The notes below the pieces were generated by a model that searched no databases, was not told the DNA's origin, and worked only from the letters and a program-made list of their open reading frames with translations. A DNA stretch of 64,000 bases from an uncultured Flavobacteriaceae bacterium (GTDB lineage: Bacteria > Bacteroidota > Bacteroidia > Flavobacteriales > Flavobacteriaceae), in NCBI GenBank assembly GCA_943789455.1, contig CALSUE010000001.1, forward strand, positions 313,001 to 377,000, in the 5' to 3' direction. Each line of letters begins with the position of its first letter. Within the stretch, counting starts at the first letter, position 1. Both the position numbers and the translations under genes were made by a program. Shown here in pieces: positions 56,491 to 64,000 of this stretch.

Positions 56491-57384
56491 TTGGATAACA
56501 TAAAAAAGAACTTTAGTATTCGAGATTTAGAAAATATTTCAGGAATCAAGGCTCATACTATTCGTATTTGGGAGAAGCGTTATAACTTATTGTCTCCAGA
56601 AAGATCTAAAACAAACATCAGGTATTATTCACATCAAAATTTACAGAAACTTTTAAATATTGTATTGCTAAATAATAACAATTATAAGATTTCTAAAATT
56701 TCTGAGATGAATGATGAGCTTATAAACATCACTGCTAGAGATTTGGCACTCAATACAACAATAAATGATGACGCTATAAATTCTTTAAAATTATCAATGT
56801 TTAAATTTGATAAAGTATCATTTAATACTACTTATAATAAGTTGCTAGACAAAAAAAATTTCAGAGAAATATTTAATGAAGTTTTTATCCCCTTTTTGGA
56901 ACATCTAGGTTTGTTGTGGCAAACTGAGACAATACTTCCAGTTCATGAACATTTTATATCCAATTTGATTACTCAAAAAATTCAAATTAATACTGATGAA
57001 CTCAAATACACTAAAATTTCGAGTGACAATGTATTTATATTGTTTCTTCCTGCGAACGAAATTCATGAGTTAGGCTTATTGTATTTAAACTATGAACTTG
57101 TTCTTCGTGGACATAGAACAATATATTTGGGTCAAAACCTGCCTCTAAATAATCTAAATATATTTTTTGACATTCATGATAAAATTACTTTTGTTGCTTC
57201 CATGACTGTAAGACCTTATGATGATGATATTGTTGAATATTTCGATACATTGGATAGTATTATTAGTACTACGTCACATACTTTAATAGCTATCGGTAAA
57301 AAAGTAATGCAGTTCAGCTCTAATAATTTTAAATCTCAGATTTCTCTTTACCCTTCAATTTCTGAATTGTTAAAAGAAATATAA
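56491..57384 (+). CDS. CarH-like MerR-family regulator with cobalamin-binding domain
   Basis: 297 residues from a TTG at 56491; no ATG fits. The MerR helix-turn-helix is at about 8-75 (FSIRDLENISGIKAHTIRIW). The C-terminal domain has W143-x9-E153-H154 (WQTETILPVHEH), the pattern that contacts the adenosyl group in CarH, and E190-x-H192-x2-G195, the cobalamin-ligand motif. The residue after W143 is Gln; in Thermus thermophilus CarH this position is the His that becomes the second cobalt ligand in light. It sits directly upstream of the crt operon and is its likely light/B12-dependent repressor. Confidence 0.85.
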   Translation: MDNIKKNFSIRDLENISGIKAHTIRIWEKRYNLLSPERSKTNIRYYSHQNLQKLLNIVLLNNNNYKISKISEMNDELINITARDLALNTTINDDAINSLKLSMFKFDKVSFNTTYNKLLDKKNFREIFNEVFIPFLEHLGLLWQTETILPVHEHFISNLITQKIQINTDELKYTKISSDNVFILFLPANEIHELGLLYLNYELVLRGHRTIYLGQNLPLNNLNIFFDIHDKITFVASMTVRPYDDDIVEYFDTLDSIISTTSHTLIAIGKKVMQFSSNNFKSQISLYPSISELLKEI

Positions 57385-57408
57385 TTTTCTAAGCATATTA
57401 TTGTTTTG

Positions 57409-57438
57409 TTTGACTTATAATTAATCGTGTAAGACAAA
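57409..57438 (+). promoter_or_regulatory. Candidate operator: 9-bp inverted repeat upstream of crtI
   Basis: TTTGACTTA (57409-57417) and TAAGACAAA (57430-57438) are inverted repeats with one mismatch, separated by 12 nt. The repeat ends 5 nt before the -7 element of crtI, so a bound protein would block the -33 region. The adjacent CarH-like gene is the obvious candidate ligand. Confidence 0.5.
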
Positions 57439-57442
57439 TAGT

Positions 57443-57450
57443 TATATTTG
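57443..57450 (+). promoter_or_regulatory. Candidate -7 element of the crt operon (TATATTTG)
   Basis: Exact TAnnTTTG match 15 nt before the crtI ATG, giving a leader of roughly 10 nt. No TTG is found at the usual -33 distance; the nearest is about 30 nt upstream inside the inverted repeat. Confidence 0.6.
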
Positions 57451-57465
57451 TTATAAATATAATTA

Positions 57466-58929
57466 ATGAGTAAAAATATACAAATAATTGGCTCTGGATT
57501 TTCTTCTTTATCTGCTGCTTGCTATTTAGCAAAGGCTGGTCACCAAGTTTCTATTTATGAAAAAAACAGTACTGTAGGTGGGCGAGCTAGACAATTAAAT
57601 AAAAACGGATTTACTTTTGATATTGGTCCGTCCTGGTATTGGATGCCAGATATATTTGATCGGTTTTTCTCAGACTTTGGTAAAAAGACATCAGATTATT
57701 ATCAAATTGATAAACTTGATCCTGCCTATAAAATATTTTTTGATGACGATATTATTACTGTTGGTGACTGCATGGATAAAATATGTAATGAGTTTGAACG
57801 TATTGAAAAAGGTAGTGGTAATAAATTAAAAAAATTTATTGATAAGGCTCAAGATAATTATGAAATTGCAGTTAACAAAATCTTATATAATGCTCCAGGA
57901 ATCTCTCCATTGGAACTTGTTACAAAAGATACTGTCTTGCGTTTAGATCAATTTTTTAAAAATATAAGTCAAGAAGTCAGAAAAAATTTCAGTAATCCAA
58001 AGTTAATCTCAACACTAGAGTTCCCATCCTTGTTTTTGGGAGCTAAACCTAGTAAGACCCCTTCATTTTTTAGCTTTATGAATTTTGCTGATTTCGGTTT
58101 AGGAACATGGCATCCTAAAGGGGGAATGTACCAAGTTATTAAAGGTATGGAATCCTTGGCTATCGAGTTAGGAGTATCGATAAACCTAAATCATCCAGTT
58201 GAAAAAATTGTTGTTGAAAATAATTCAGTAACTGGTTTGATATCAAATACCATTTTTATTGAGTCAGATATTGTATTAAGTGGAGCAGATTACCATCATT
58301 CTGAGACGCTATTAGATCCTGAATTTAGACAATATACCGAAGCATATTGGGATAAGAAAACTTTTGCTCCTTCCTCCTTATTGTTTTACATCGGAATAGA
58401 TAAAAAACTAGAAAACATAGAACACCATAATTTATTTTTCGATGCTGATTTTGAAAAACATGCTATAGAAATTTATGACGATCCCAAATGGCCTACTTAC
58501 CCCTTATTCTATGTAAACGTACCTTCAAAAACTGATTCCTCCATGGCCCCAGAAGGTTGTGATGCAGTATTCATATTAATGCCAATTGCGACTAACATTG
58601 AGGACACTCCTGAACTAAGAAATACTTATCTTAAAAAAATCATTGAAAGATTTGAACAAAAAACACAACAATCAATTCAAAATAATATTATATTTAAAGA
58701 ATCATTTTGTGTAGATGATTTTAAGTCAGAATACAACTCTTACAAAGGAAATGCCTACGGTATGGCAATGACCTTATTACAGACTGCATTCTTAAGACCT
58801 AAACTAAAAAGTAATAAAGTTAAAAATTTATATTTCACTGGACAATTAACTGTTCCTGGGCCTGGAGTTCCTCCCTCACTTATATCTGGGAAAATTACAG
58901 CTGAGTTAATTCAAAAAATAAAAGTATAA
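57466..58929 (+). CDS. crtI: Phytoene desaturase
   Basis: 487 residues. An N-terminal FAD fold (IIGSGFSSLSAACYLAKAGH, then GGRAR) and the C-terminal signature GQLTVPGPGVPPSLISGK are typical of bacterial CrtI, which turns phytoene into lycopene in the membrane. It is the first gene of the operon, overlaps the crtB start by one base (TAATG), and follows a candidate operator and promoter. A related desaturase gene lies at 60229-61713. Confidence 0.92.
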   Translation: MSKNIQIIGSGFSSLSAACYLAKAGHQVSIYEKNSTVGGRARQLNKNGFTFDIGPSWYWMPDIFDRFFSDFGKKTSDYYQIDKLDPAYKIFFDDDIITVGDCMDKICNEFERIEKGSGNKLKKFIDKAQDNYEIAVNKILYNAPGISPLELVTKDTVLRLDQFFKNISQEVRKNFSNPKLISTLEFPSLFLGAKPSKTPSFFSFMNFADFGLGTWHPKGGMYQVIKGMESLAIELGVSINLNHPVEKIVVENNSVTGLISNTIFIESDIVLSGADYHHSETLLDPEFRQYTEAYWDKKTFAPSSLLFYIGIDKKLENIEHHNLFFDADFEKHAIEIYDDPKWPTYPLFYVNVPSKTDSSMAPEGCDAVFILMPIATNIEDTPELRNTYLKKIIERFEQKTQQSIQNNIIFKESFCVDDFKSEYNSYKGNAYGMAMTLLQTAFLRPKLKSNKVKNLYFTGQLTVPGPGVPPSLISGKITAELIQKIKV

Positions 58930-59771
58930 TGAAAGAATTATTTGATGAAGTAAGTTTTGATACTAGTAAATTAGTAACAAAAAAATACAGTACATCCTTT
59001 TCGTTGGCTGTAAAAATGTTATCTACTTCTATAAGATCATCAATTTATAATATTTATGGTTTTGTTCGTTTTGCAGACGAAATTGTAGATACTTTTCATG
59101 ATTATAAAAAAGAAGAATTATTAGATGACTTTGAAAACGAATACTATAAAGCTATTGAAAACGGTATTAGCTTAAATCCTATTTTAAATTCTTTTCAAGC
59201 TACAGTAAAAAGATATAACATCACTGACGATCTTGTTAAGGCTTTTCTTAAAAGTATGCGTGCAGATTTATCTAAAACAGAATACCAAACTCAAGAAGAG
59301 TATAACGAGTACATTTATGGTTCTGCTGATGTTGTTGGTCTTATGTGCCTAAAGGTTTTTGTTGATGGTGACGATAAAAAATACAATGAACTAAAAGATG
59401 CTGCTATGCGATTAGGTTCAGCATTTCAAAAAGTTAACTTTTTAAGGGATTTAAAAGATGATTTTGAATTACTTAACCGTTCTTATTTTCCAAATGTAGA
59501 TTTAACATCCTTAGATACAGTTTCTAAACAACTTATTATACAAGAGATCGAGGAGGATTTTGATTATGCTTTTAATCATGGTATCCTTAAATTACCAGTT
59601 GAAGCTAAGTTTGGAGTTTATATGGCTTACAGATATTATAGAAGATTATTAAAAAAGTTAAGCAGTGTTCCTTCCTCAGAAATTATAGAAACAAGGGTTA
59701 GAATTTCCGATCCAATGAAAATTAATTTATTGGCAAGAAGCTATGTGAAGTATAAATTAAATATGATTTAA
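58929..59771 (+). CDS. crtB: Phytoene synthase
   Basis: 280 residues of the squalene/phytoene synthase family. The first Asp-rich motif is DEIVD (RFADEIVDTFHD) and the second is NFLRDLKDDFE, both binding magnesium-diphosphate. It condenses two GGPP to phytoene. The start overlaps the crtI stop, and the stop overlaps the crtZ start, each by one base. Confidence 0.94.
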   Translation: MKELFDEVSFDTSKLVTKKYSTSFSLAVKMLSTSIRSSIYNIYGFVRFADEIVDTFHDYKKEELLDDFENEYYKAIENGISLNPILNSFQATVKRYNITDDLVKAFLKSMRADLSKTEYQTQEEYNEYIYGSADVVGLMCLKVFVDGDDKKYNELKDAAMRLGSAFQKVNFLRDLKDDFELLNRSYFPNVDLTSLDTVSKQLIIQEIEEDFDYAFNHGILKLPVEAKFGVYMAYRYYRRLLKKLSSVPSSEIIETRVRISDPMKINLLARSYVKYKLNMI

Positions 59772-60226
59772 TGATACTGTTAGCTTTAACATCTTTAGTA
59801 ACTTTTTTAGTTATGGAGGGCATAACTTGGTGTACTCACAAATTTGTGATGCATGGTTTTTTATGGTATTTACATGAAGATCATCATCAACCAAAGTATA
59901 AAAATTTATTTGAAAAAAATGATCTATTTTTTATCATTTTTGCTTTGCCTAGCTCATTGTCAATTTATTTCGGATTGGAACAAAAATTGTATTATGTTGC
60001 AGCTATAGGTTTTGGTATTATGTTTTATGGTGCAGCCTATTTCTTGGTTCATGATGTATTAATCCATCAAAGATTTAAATGGTTTAAACATACAAAAAAC
60101 TGGTATTTATTAGGTCTAAGAAAAGCTCATAAAATTCATCACAAGAAGTTAATGAAATATGATGGTGAATGCTTTGGAATGTTGTATGTACCTCTCAAGT
60201 ATTTTAGAAAACCCAAAATAAATTAG
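59771..60226 (+). CDS. crtZ: Beta-carotene hydroxylase
   Basis: 151 residues, the normal length. Four histidine clusters (HKFVMH, HEDHH, HDVLIH, HKIHH) form the di-iron site of the fatty-acid-hydroxylase type, within four membrane segments. It adds the 3-hydroxyl to a beta ring. The crtD start follows after 2 nt. Confidence 0.94.
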   Translation: MILLALTSLVTFLVMEGITWCTHKFVMHGFLWYLHEDHHQPKYKNLFEKNDLFFIIFALPSSLSIYFGLEQKLYYVAAIGFGIMFYGAAYFLVHDVLIHQRFKWFKHTKNWYLLGLRKAHKIHHKKLMKYDGECFGMLYVPLKYFRKPKIN

Positions 60227-60228
60227 GC

Positions 60229-61713
60229 TTGAGTAAAAAAAAACCTAAAAATGTAATTGTTATTGGTGCTGGAATAGCTGGTTTATCTGTAGCAATTCGT
60301 CTCCAAAATGCAGGTTTTAAAGTTGAAGTTTTTGAATCCAATAATTATCCAGGTGGTAAGTTAACAGATTTTTCAAAAAAAGGGTATCGTTTTGATATGG
60401 GGCCTTCATTATTCACAATGCCTCAATTTATTGAAGAACTTTTTTCTATTTCAAAAAAAAATATTAAAGATTATTTTTCCTACAAGAAAAAAGAAACAGC
60501 GTGTCATTATTTTTTTAAGGATGGGACTACTTTTGAAGCAAAGTCAGATGTTCAAAAGTTTGCTAAAACTGCAGCAAAAACTTTTAATGTAGACGAGAAT
60601 CAATTACTTCACTATTTTGGTAGAAGTAAAAAAAAATACGAATTAACATCCACATTATTTTTAGAAAAATCTTTACATAAATTTTCCACATATTTTACAA
60701 AAGATACGATAAAAGCTATTTTCAACATTAATAGTTTAGATATTAACTCAACGCTACATGATTACAATACCAAAAGTTTTAAAGATCCAAGGTTAGTTCA
60801 GTTATTTGACAGATTTGCCACTTATAATGGGTCTTCACCTTATCAAACTCCAGGTATAATGTCTATTATTCCTCATTTAGAGCAACACTACGGTACTTTT
60901 TTTCCAACAGGAGGAATGCATTCAATTACTCAAAGTATTTATCAGCTAGCACTAGATTTAGGGGTTAAATTTCACTTTAATTCTAAAGTTGATAAAATTC
61001 ATATTTCAAATAGAAAAGCTATTGGTATCTCTTCAAATGATAAAGATTTTTTTTCAGATATTGTAATATCTAATAGTGATGTTGTTCCAACATATAGAAC
61101 TTTATTAAAAGATCAAAAATCACCTGAAAAAACGTTAAGACAACCGAGATCGAGTTCTGCTTTAATATTCTATTGGGGAATTAGAAAAGAATTTCCCTCA
61201 TTAGATTTACACAACATATTTTTTTCTGAGGATTATAATCAAGAATTTAAATATATTTTTAAGAAACAACAGGTATATAATGATCCTACCGTATATGTAA
61301 ATATTACTTCAAAAGAAAATAAATCTGATGCGCCTAAAGGTTGTGAAAATTGGTTTGTGATGGTAAATGTTCCAAGTAATACAGGCCAAGACTGGGACAG
61401 CATCATAAATAATGTTAGGTCAAATATTCTCGAAAAATTATCTTTTTCCTTATCTGTAAACTTAGAAGATCTTATTGAATTTGAAACTGTTTTAGACCCA
61501 AGGTTAATAGAATCTAAGACCAATTCTTATCAAGGTGCATTGTATGGTGCTTCTAGTAATAATAAGTTTGCAGCTTTTTTAAGACATCCTAATTTTAGTC
61601 AACAAATTTCAAATCTCTATTTTTGTGGTGGAAGTGTTCATCCAGGAGGAGGTATTCCATTGTGTTTATTATCTGGTAAAATTGTTTCAGATTTAATTTT
61701 AAAAAATATATGA
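60229..61713 (+). CDS. crtD: CrtI-family desaturase, probably 1-hydroxycarotenoid 3,4-desaturase
   Basis: 494 residues from a TTG at 60229. FAD site VIGAGIAGLSVAIRLQNAG near residue 12 and C-terminal signature GGSVHPGGGIPLCLLSGK, the CrtD/CrtN-like variant, differ from the crtI copy upstream. Its place beside cruF supports a 3',4'-desaturase acting on the hydroxylated end of an acyclic psi end group. The stop overlaps the cruF start by 4 nt (ATGA). A second phytoene desaturase is the alternative. Confidence 0.82.
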   Translation: MSKKKPKNVIVIGAGIAGLSVAIRLQNAGFKVEVFESNNYPGGKLTDFSKKGYRFDMGPSLFTMPQFIEELFSISKKNIKDYFSYKKKETACHYFFKDGTTFEAKSDVQKFAKTAAKTFNVDENQLLHYFGRSKKKYELTSTLFLEKSLHKFSTYFTKDTIKAIFNINSLDINSTLHDYNTKSFKDPRLVQLFDRFATYNGSSPYQTPGIMSIIPHLEQHYGTFFPTGGMHSITQSIYQLALDLGVKFHFNSKVDKIHISNRKAIGISSNDKDFFSDIVISNSDVVPTYRTLLKDQKSPEKTLRQPRSSSALIFYWGIRKEFPSLDLHNIFFSEDYNQEFKYIFKKQQVYNDPTVYVNITSKENKSDAPKGCENWFVMVNVPSNTGQDWDSIINNVRSNILEKLSFSLSVNLEDLIEFETVLDPRLIESKTNSYQGALYGASSNNKFAAFLRHPNFSQQISNLYFCGGSVHPGGGIPLCLLSGKIVSDLILKNI

Positions 61714-62339
61714 TTTCAAAATATAAAATTGCAATATCCATTTTTATCATTTGGCTTTTTAATATTTCTGGAATCTTAGGGATTTTATCTTCTAATTCTG
61801 AATGGTTTTTAAAATTAACACCAATAAACCTCTCGATGTATGTTATTCTTATCATTTGGAATGTTAAAGATTTATCTAAGAAATTTTTTCTTGCTTTTTT
61901 TATTCCATTTTTTATTGGCTTTACAACAGAATATTTAGGGGTCAATTATGGTTTAATTTTTGGTTCTTACTCTTATGGAGATAATTTAGGTTTAAAATTA
62001 GGCGGAGTTCCGTTCATGATTTGTGTAAATTGGGCTGTATTAACTATAATTACTGCTGATTTAAGTTCAATATTTCATAAAAATATAGTTGTTCAATCTT
62101 TACTTGGTGGTTTTATAATGATGCTATTAGATATTATGATAGAGGTATCAGCACCAAGGTTTGATTTCTGGGAGTTTGAAAATAGTATTATTCCTATAAA
62201 AAACTATATAGCTTGGTTTATTATTGGTAGCATAGCGCATTATTTATACCGACTAATTAATATAAAAACAGATAAGAAATTATCTATTCATATATTTGTA
62301 GCCATCACTATTTTCTTTTTCACTTTTTTAATTTTTTAA
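61710..62339 (+). CDS. cruF: Carotenoid 1,2-hydratase (CruF)
   Basis: 209 residues of the carotenoid-biosynthesis membrane family. About six membrane segments carry FTTEYLGVNYGLIFGSYSYG and the late APRFDFWEF, matching CruF. It adds water across the 1,2 double bond of a psi end group, making a 1'-hydroxy carotenoid. It overlaps crtD by 4 nt and crtY by 1 nt. Confidence 0.88.
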   Translation: MISKYKIAISIFIIWLFNISGILGILSSNSEWFLKLTPINLSMYVILIIWNVKDLSKKFFLAFFIPFFIGFTTEYLGVNYGLIFGSYSYGDNLGLKLGGVPFMICVNWAVLTIITADLSSIFHKNIVVQSLLGGFIMMLLDIMIEVSAPRFDFWEFENSIIPIKNYIAWFIIGSIAHYLYRLINIKTDKKLSIHIFVAITIFFFTFLIF

Positions 62340-63484
62340 TGCAAAATCACGACTACATTATAACTGGATCAGGAGCTTCAGGGCTTATGCTTGCCTATAG
62401 AATGGCTAAAGATTCTTTTTTTGATACTGCATCAATATTAATAATTGACAAAGAGAAAAAAACTTCCAATGATAGAACATGGTGTTTTTGGGAGAATGAT
62501 AAAGGTGAATGGGATGATTTAGTGCATAAGTCATGGAATAAAATTTTATTTGATAGCCATTCTTATAAAAAGTCTATACCACTTCAATCTTACACTTATA
62601 AAATGATTAGAAGTGCAAAATTTTATGAAAAATTGTGGAATTTCATTGACTCTAAAAATAACATTAGCTTTATTAAAGCTAATGTTACTAGTATTTCAGA
62701 CACCCCAGAGGGTGCCTTTGTGGAAACCTCAACAGGTCAATATCGTGCAGTAAAGTTACTGAATAGTATAGATTTAGATCAAAAGTATACACGTCAAGAA
62801 GAATATCCTGTTCTTTTACAGCACTTTACAGGATGGTTTATAGAAACCAAAAAAAACGTCTTTGATGACTCAGTTGCTACTTTTATGGACTTTACTGTTG
62901 ATCAAAAAATGAATACTAGATTTATGTATGTTTTACCGGTTTCTGCAAACAAAGCACTATTTGAGTATACGTTATTCTCTAAAGATATTTTAACAAAAGA
63001 AGAATATGAGCGTGAGTTACAAAAATACTTGGAACTTAACTCCATTTCAGAGTATACCATTATTGAAAAAGAAAAAGGGATTATTCCTATGACTTCTTTT
63101 AAGTTTTGGCAAGATAACTCTAAAAATATATTGAATATTGGTACCGTTGGAGGCTGGACAAAAGCTAGTACAGGATATACTTTTAAGAATACTTCTAAAA
63201 AAACTATTCAACTAATTGCGTTTCTTAAAACAGAAAACGATTTTACAAATTTTAGAAAGAAAACTAGATTCTGGTTTTATGACTTATTAATGTTAGATGT
63301 ACTAGCGAACCATAACCATCTGGGCTCCAATTTATTTTCTAAATTATTTCAAAGAAGTTCACTAAAAAATGTTTTTAGATTTCTTGACGAAGAGACTAGT
63401 TTTATTGAAGATTTAAGAATTATGTTATCAATGCCACCTTTGAGGTTTATTATAGCTTTATTTAGAAGAGTAGTAAACTATTAA
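62339..63484 (+). CDS. crtY: Lycopene cyclase
   Basis: 381 residues. The FAD-binding start YIITGSGASGLMLAYRM and the lycopene cyclase motif NDRTWCFWE are intact, as is GTVGGWTKASTGYTF near residue 280. It forms beta rings on lycopene; with CruF and CrtD acting on the other end, a monocyclic product is expected. It is the last gene of the operon. Confidence 0.93.
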   Translation: MQNHDYIITGSGASGLMLAYRMAKDSFFDTASILIIDKEKKTSNDRTWCFWENDKGEWDDLVHKSWNKILFDSHSYKKSIPLQSYTYKMIRSAKFYEKLWNFIDSKNNISFIKANVTSISDTPEGAFVETSTGQYRAVKLLNSIDLDQKYTRQEEYPVLLQHFTGWFIETKKNVFDDSVATFMDFTVDQKMNTRFMYVLPVSANKALFEYTLFSKDILTKEEYERELQKYLELNSISEYTIIEKEKGIIPMTSFKFWQDNSKNILNIGTVGGWTKASTGYTFKNTSKKTIQLIAFLKTENDFTNFRKKTRFWFYDLLMLDVLANHNHLGSNLFSKLFQRSSLKNVFRFLDEETSFIEDLRIMLSMPPLRFIIALFRRVVNY

Positions 63485-63761
63485 AACTACCTACAACTCA
63501 TCTTAAAAAAAGACAGCTCAGTATTTTATTCTTTAGTTAGTGATCGAATAGTAGACTTAGATTGGTGCTAAAGTCCTATTCTGATTCAGAAATTATAGTT
63601 AGTAGAGAAAGAGTCAAGGAATTTAAAAACGGGATTAACAGATATTAGTATTTAATTTCTAATAATTTGATTCTTTTTATATATTTACAGAGATATTTAA
63701 GCTTTTCAAATACGATGTAATAGCTTTGGTCGTTCTATTAATGATTATTTAAAAACTTATA
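63485..63761. other. Intergenic region with no recognised feature
   Basis: 277 nt, AT-rich. I see no ORF of interest, no strong hairpin and no clear promoter element, so the crt operon may end by weak termination or read on into the next gene. Confidence 0.5.
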
Positions 63762-64000
63762 ATGAAAAAACACAGTCTCCTCTTTCTTTTTTTAGCGCTA
63801 TTATCATTAATTATTAGCTGTTCAGATAGCCAAAGATTTGCCATTGAAAAAGGAAAAGTAGGACATCTTACTACTAAAACAACCATAAAAGAACTTTCTG
63901 AGATTTTTAAAAACGATTCTATAGTTTCTAATCTCAGTGAGGGAGCCCTTGGAGACAATTATTTTCAAGATGACGATGAATATTTAATTTATAATAAGGA
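63762..64000 (+). CDS. Putative lipoprotein (partial, C-terminus beyond window)
   Basis: 79 visible residues from an ATG at 63762. A lipoprotein signal peptide ends in the lipobox IISC at C20. The mature start (KGKVGHLTTKTTIKELSEIFKND split in two) looks like a small flavobacterial envelope domain of unknown function. It runs off the window. Confidence 0.75.
   Translation, partial: MKKHSLLFLFLALLSLIISCSDSQRFAIEKGKVGHLTTKTTIKELSEIFKNDSIVSNLSEGALGDNYFQDDDEYLIYNK

Noticed and set aside
61595..61945. Minus-strand ORF of 116 codons across the crtD-cruF junction
   Set aside because: It is antisense to two well-supported, overlapping carotenoid genes and has no family features.

Overview
This AT-rich window comes from a member of the Flavobacteriaceae (Bacteroidota). 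The signs are type IX secretion (T9SS, 'gliding motility-associated') C-terminal sorting signals, TTTG/TAnnTTTG promoters, weak Shine-Dalgarno sites with several TTG starts, Bacteroidota-specific small proteins (a PUR-alpha-like DUF3276 protein, a DUF2795 protein), and a saproxanthin-type carotenoid operon. I saw no rRNA, tRNA, CRISPR array or insertion sequence, and no gene-free stretch longer than about 300 bases.

Layout. 1-9.7 kb: two very large surface adhesin genes in tandem on the minus strand, preceded by a small exported protein. The left one runs off the window. They share a near-identical block of at least 787 bp. 9.8-16.0 kb: an ABC-2 export pair, a pRiA4b ORF-3-like protein, a menaquinone pair (hotdog thioesterase and isochorismate synthase), DUF3276, and an ABC exporter with an altered catalytic residue. 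16.1-23.9 kb: an amino-acid dehydrogenase with an apparent 1-nt frameshift at its N-terminus, the nusB-DUF1573-yajC-ybbR-coaE run, a two-component system and a Sua5/YciO protein. 23.9-33.9 kb: a glycosyltransferase, an orphan HsdR_N-type nuclease domain, holA, a FecCD-type importer with a Dabb lipoprotein and rdgB, rlmH, nadC, a YihY protein, hisS and folE. 34.0-46.4 kb: secA, a DUF2795 protein, a cobalamin adenosyltransferase, a methyltransferase, hutI, fumC, a TonB-dependent receptor, an ArsC-like protein and prfB.

46.5-55.2 kb is a plus-strand cluster: a Tat-exported GH109-like glycosidase, a galactokinase-like GHMP kinase, a sugar nucleotidyltransferase and a sodium/solute symporter, followed by a zinc metalloprotease and a threonine aldolase. 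The first four look like a route from an extracellular amino sugar to a nucleotide sugar. 55.2-56.4 kb holds an ECF sigma factor with a membrane protein, divergent from a CarH-like MerR regulator. That regulator precedes a tightly coupled operon crtI-crtB-crtZ-crtD-cruF-crtY (57.5-63.5 kb), predicted to make saproxanthin from GGPP made elsewhere. The regulator keeps the adenosylcobalamin-binding motifs, and a 9-bp inverted repeat sits just upstream of the crtI promoter element. A partial lipoprotein gene closes the window.
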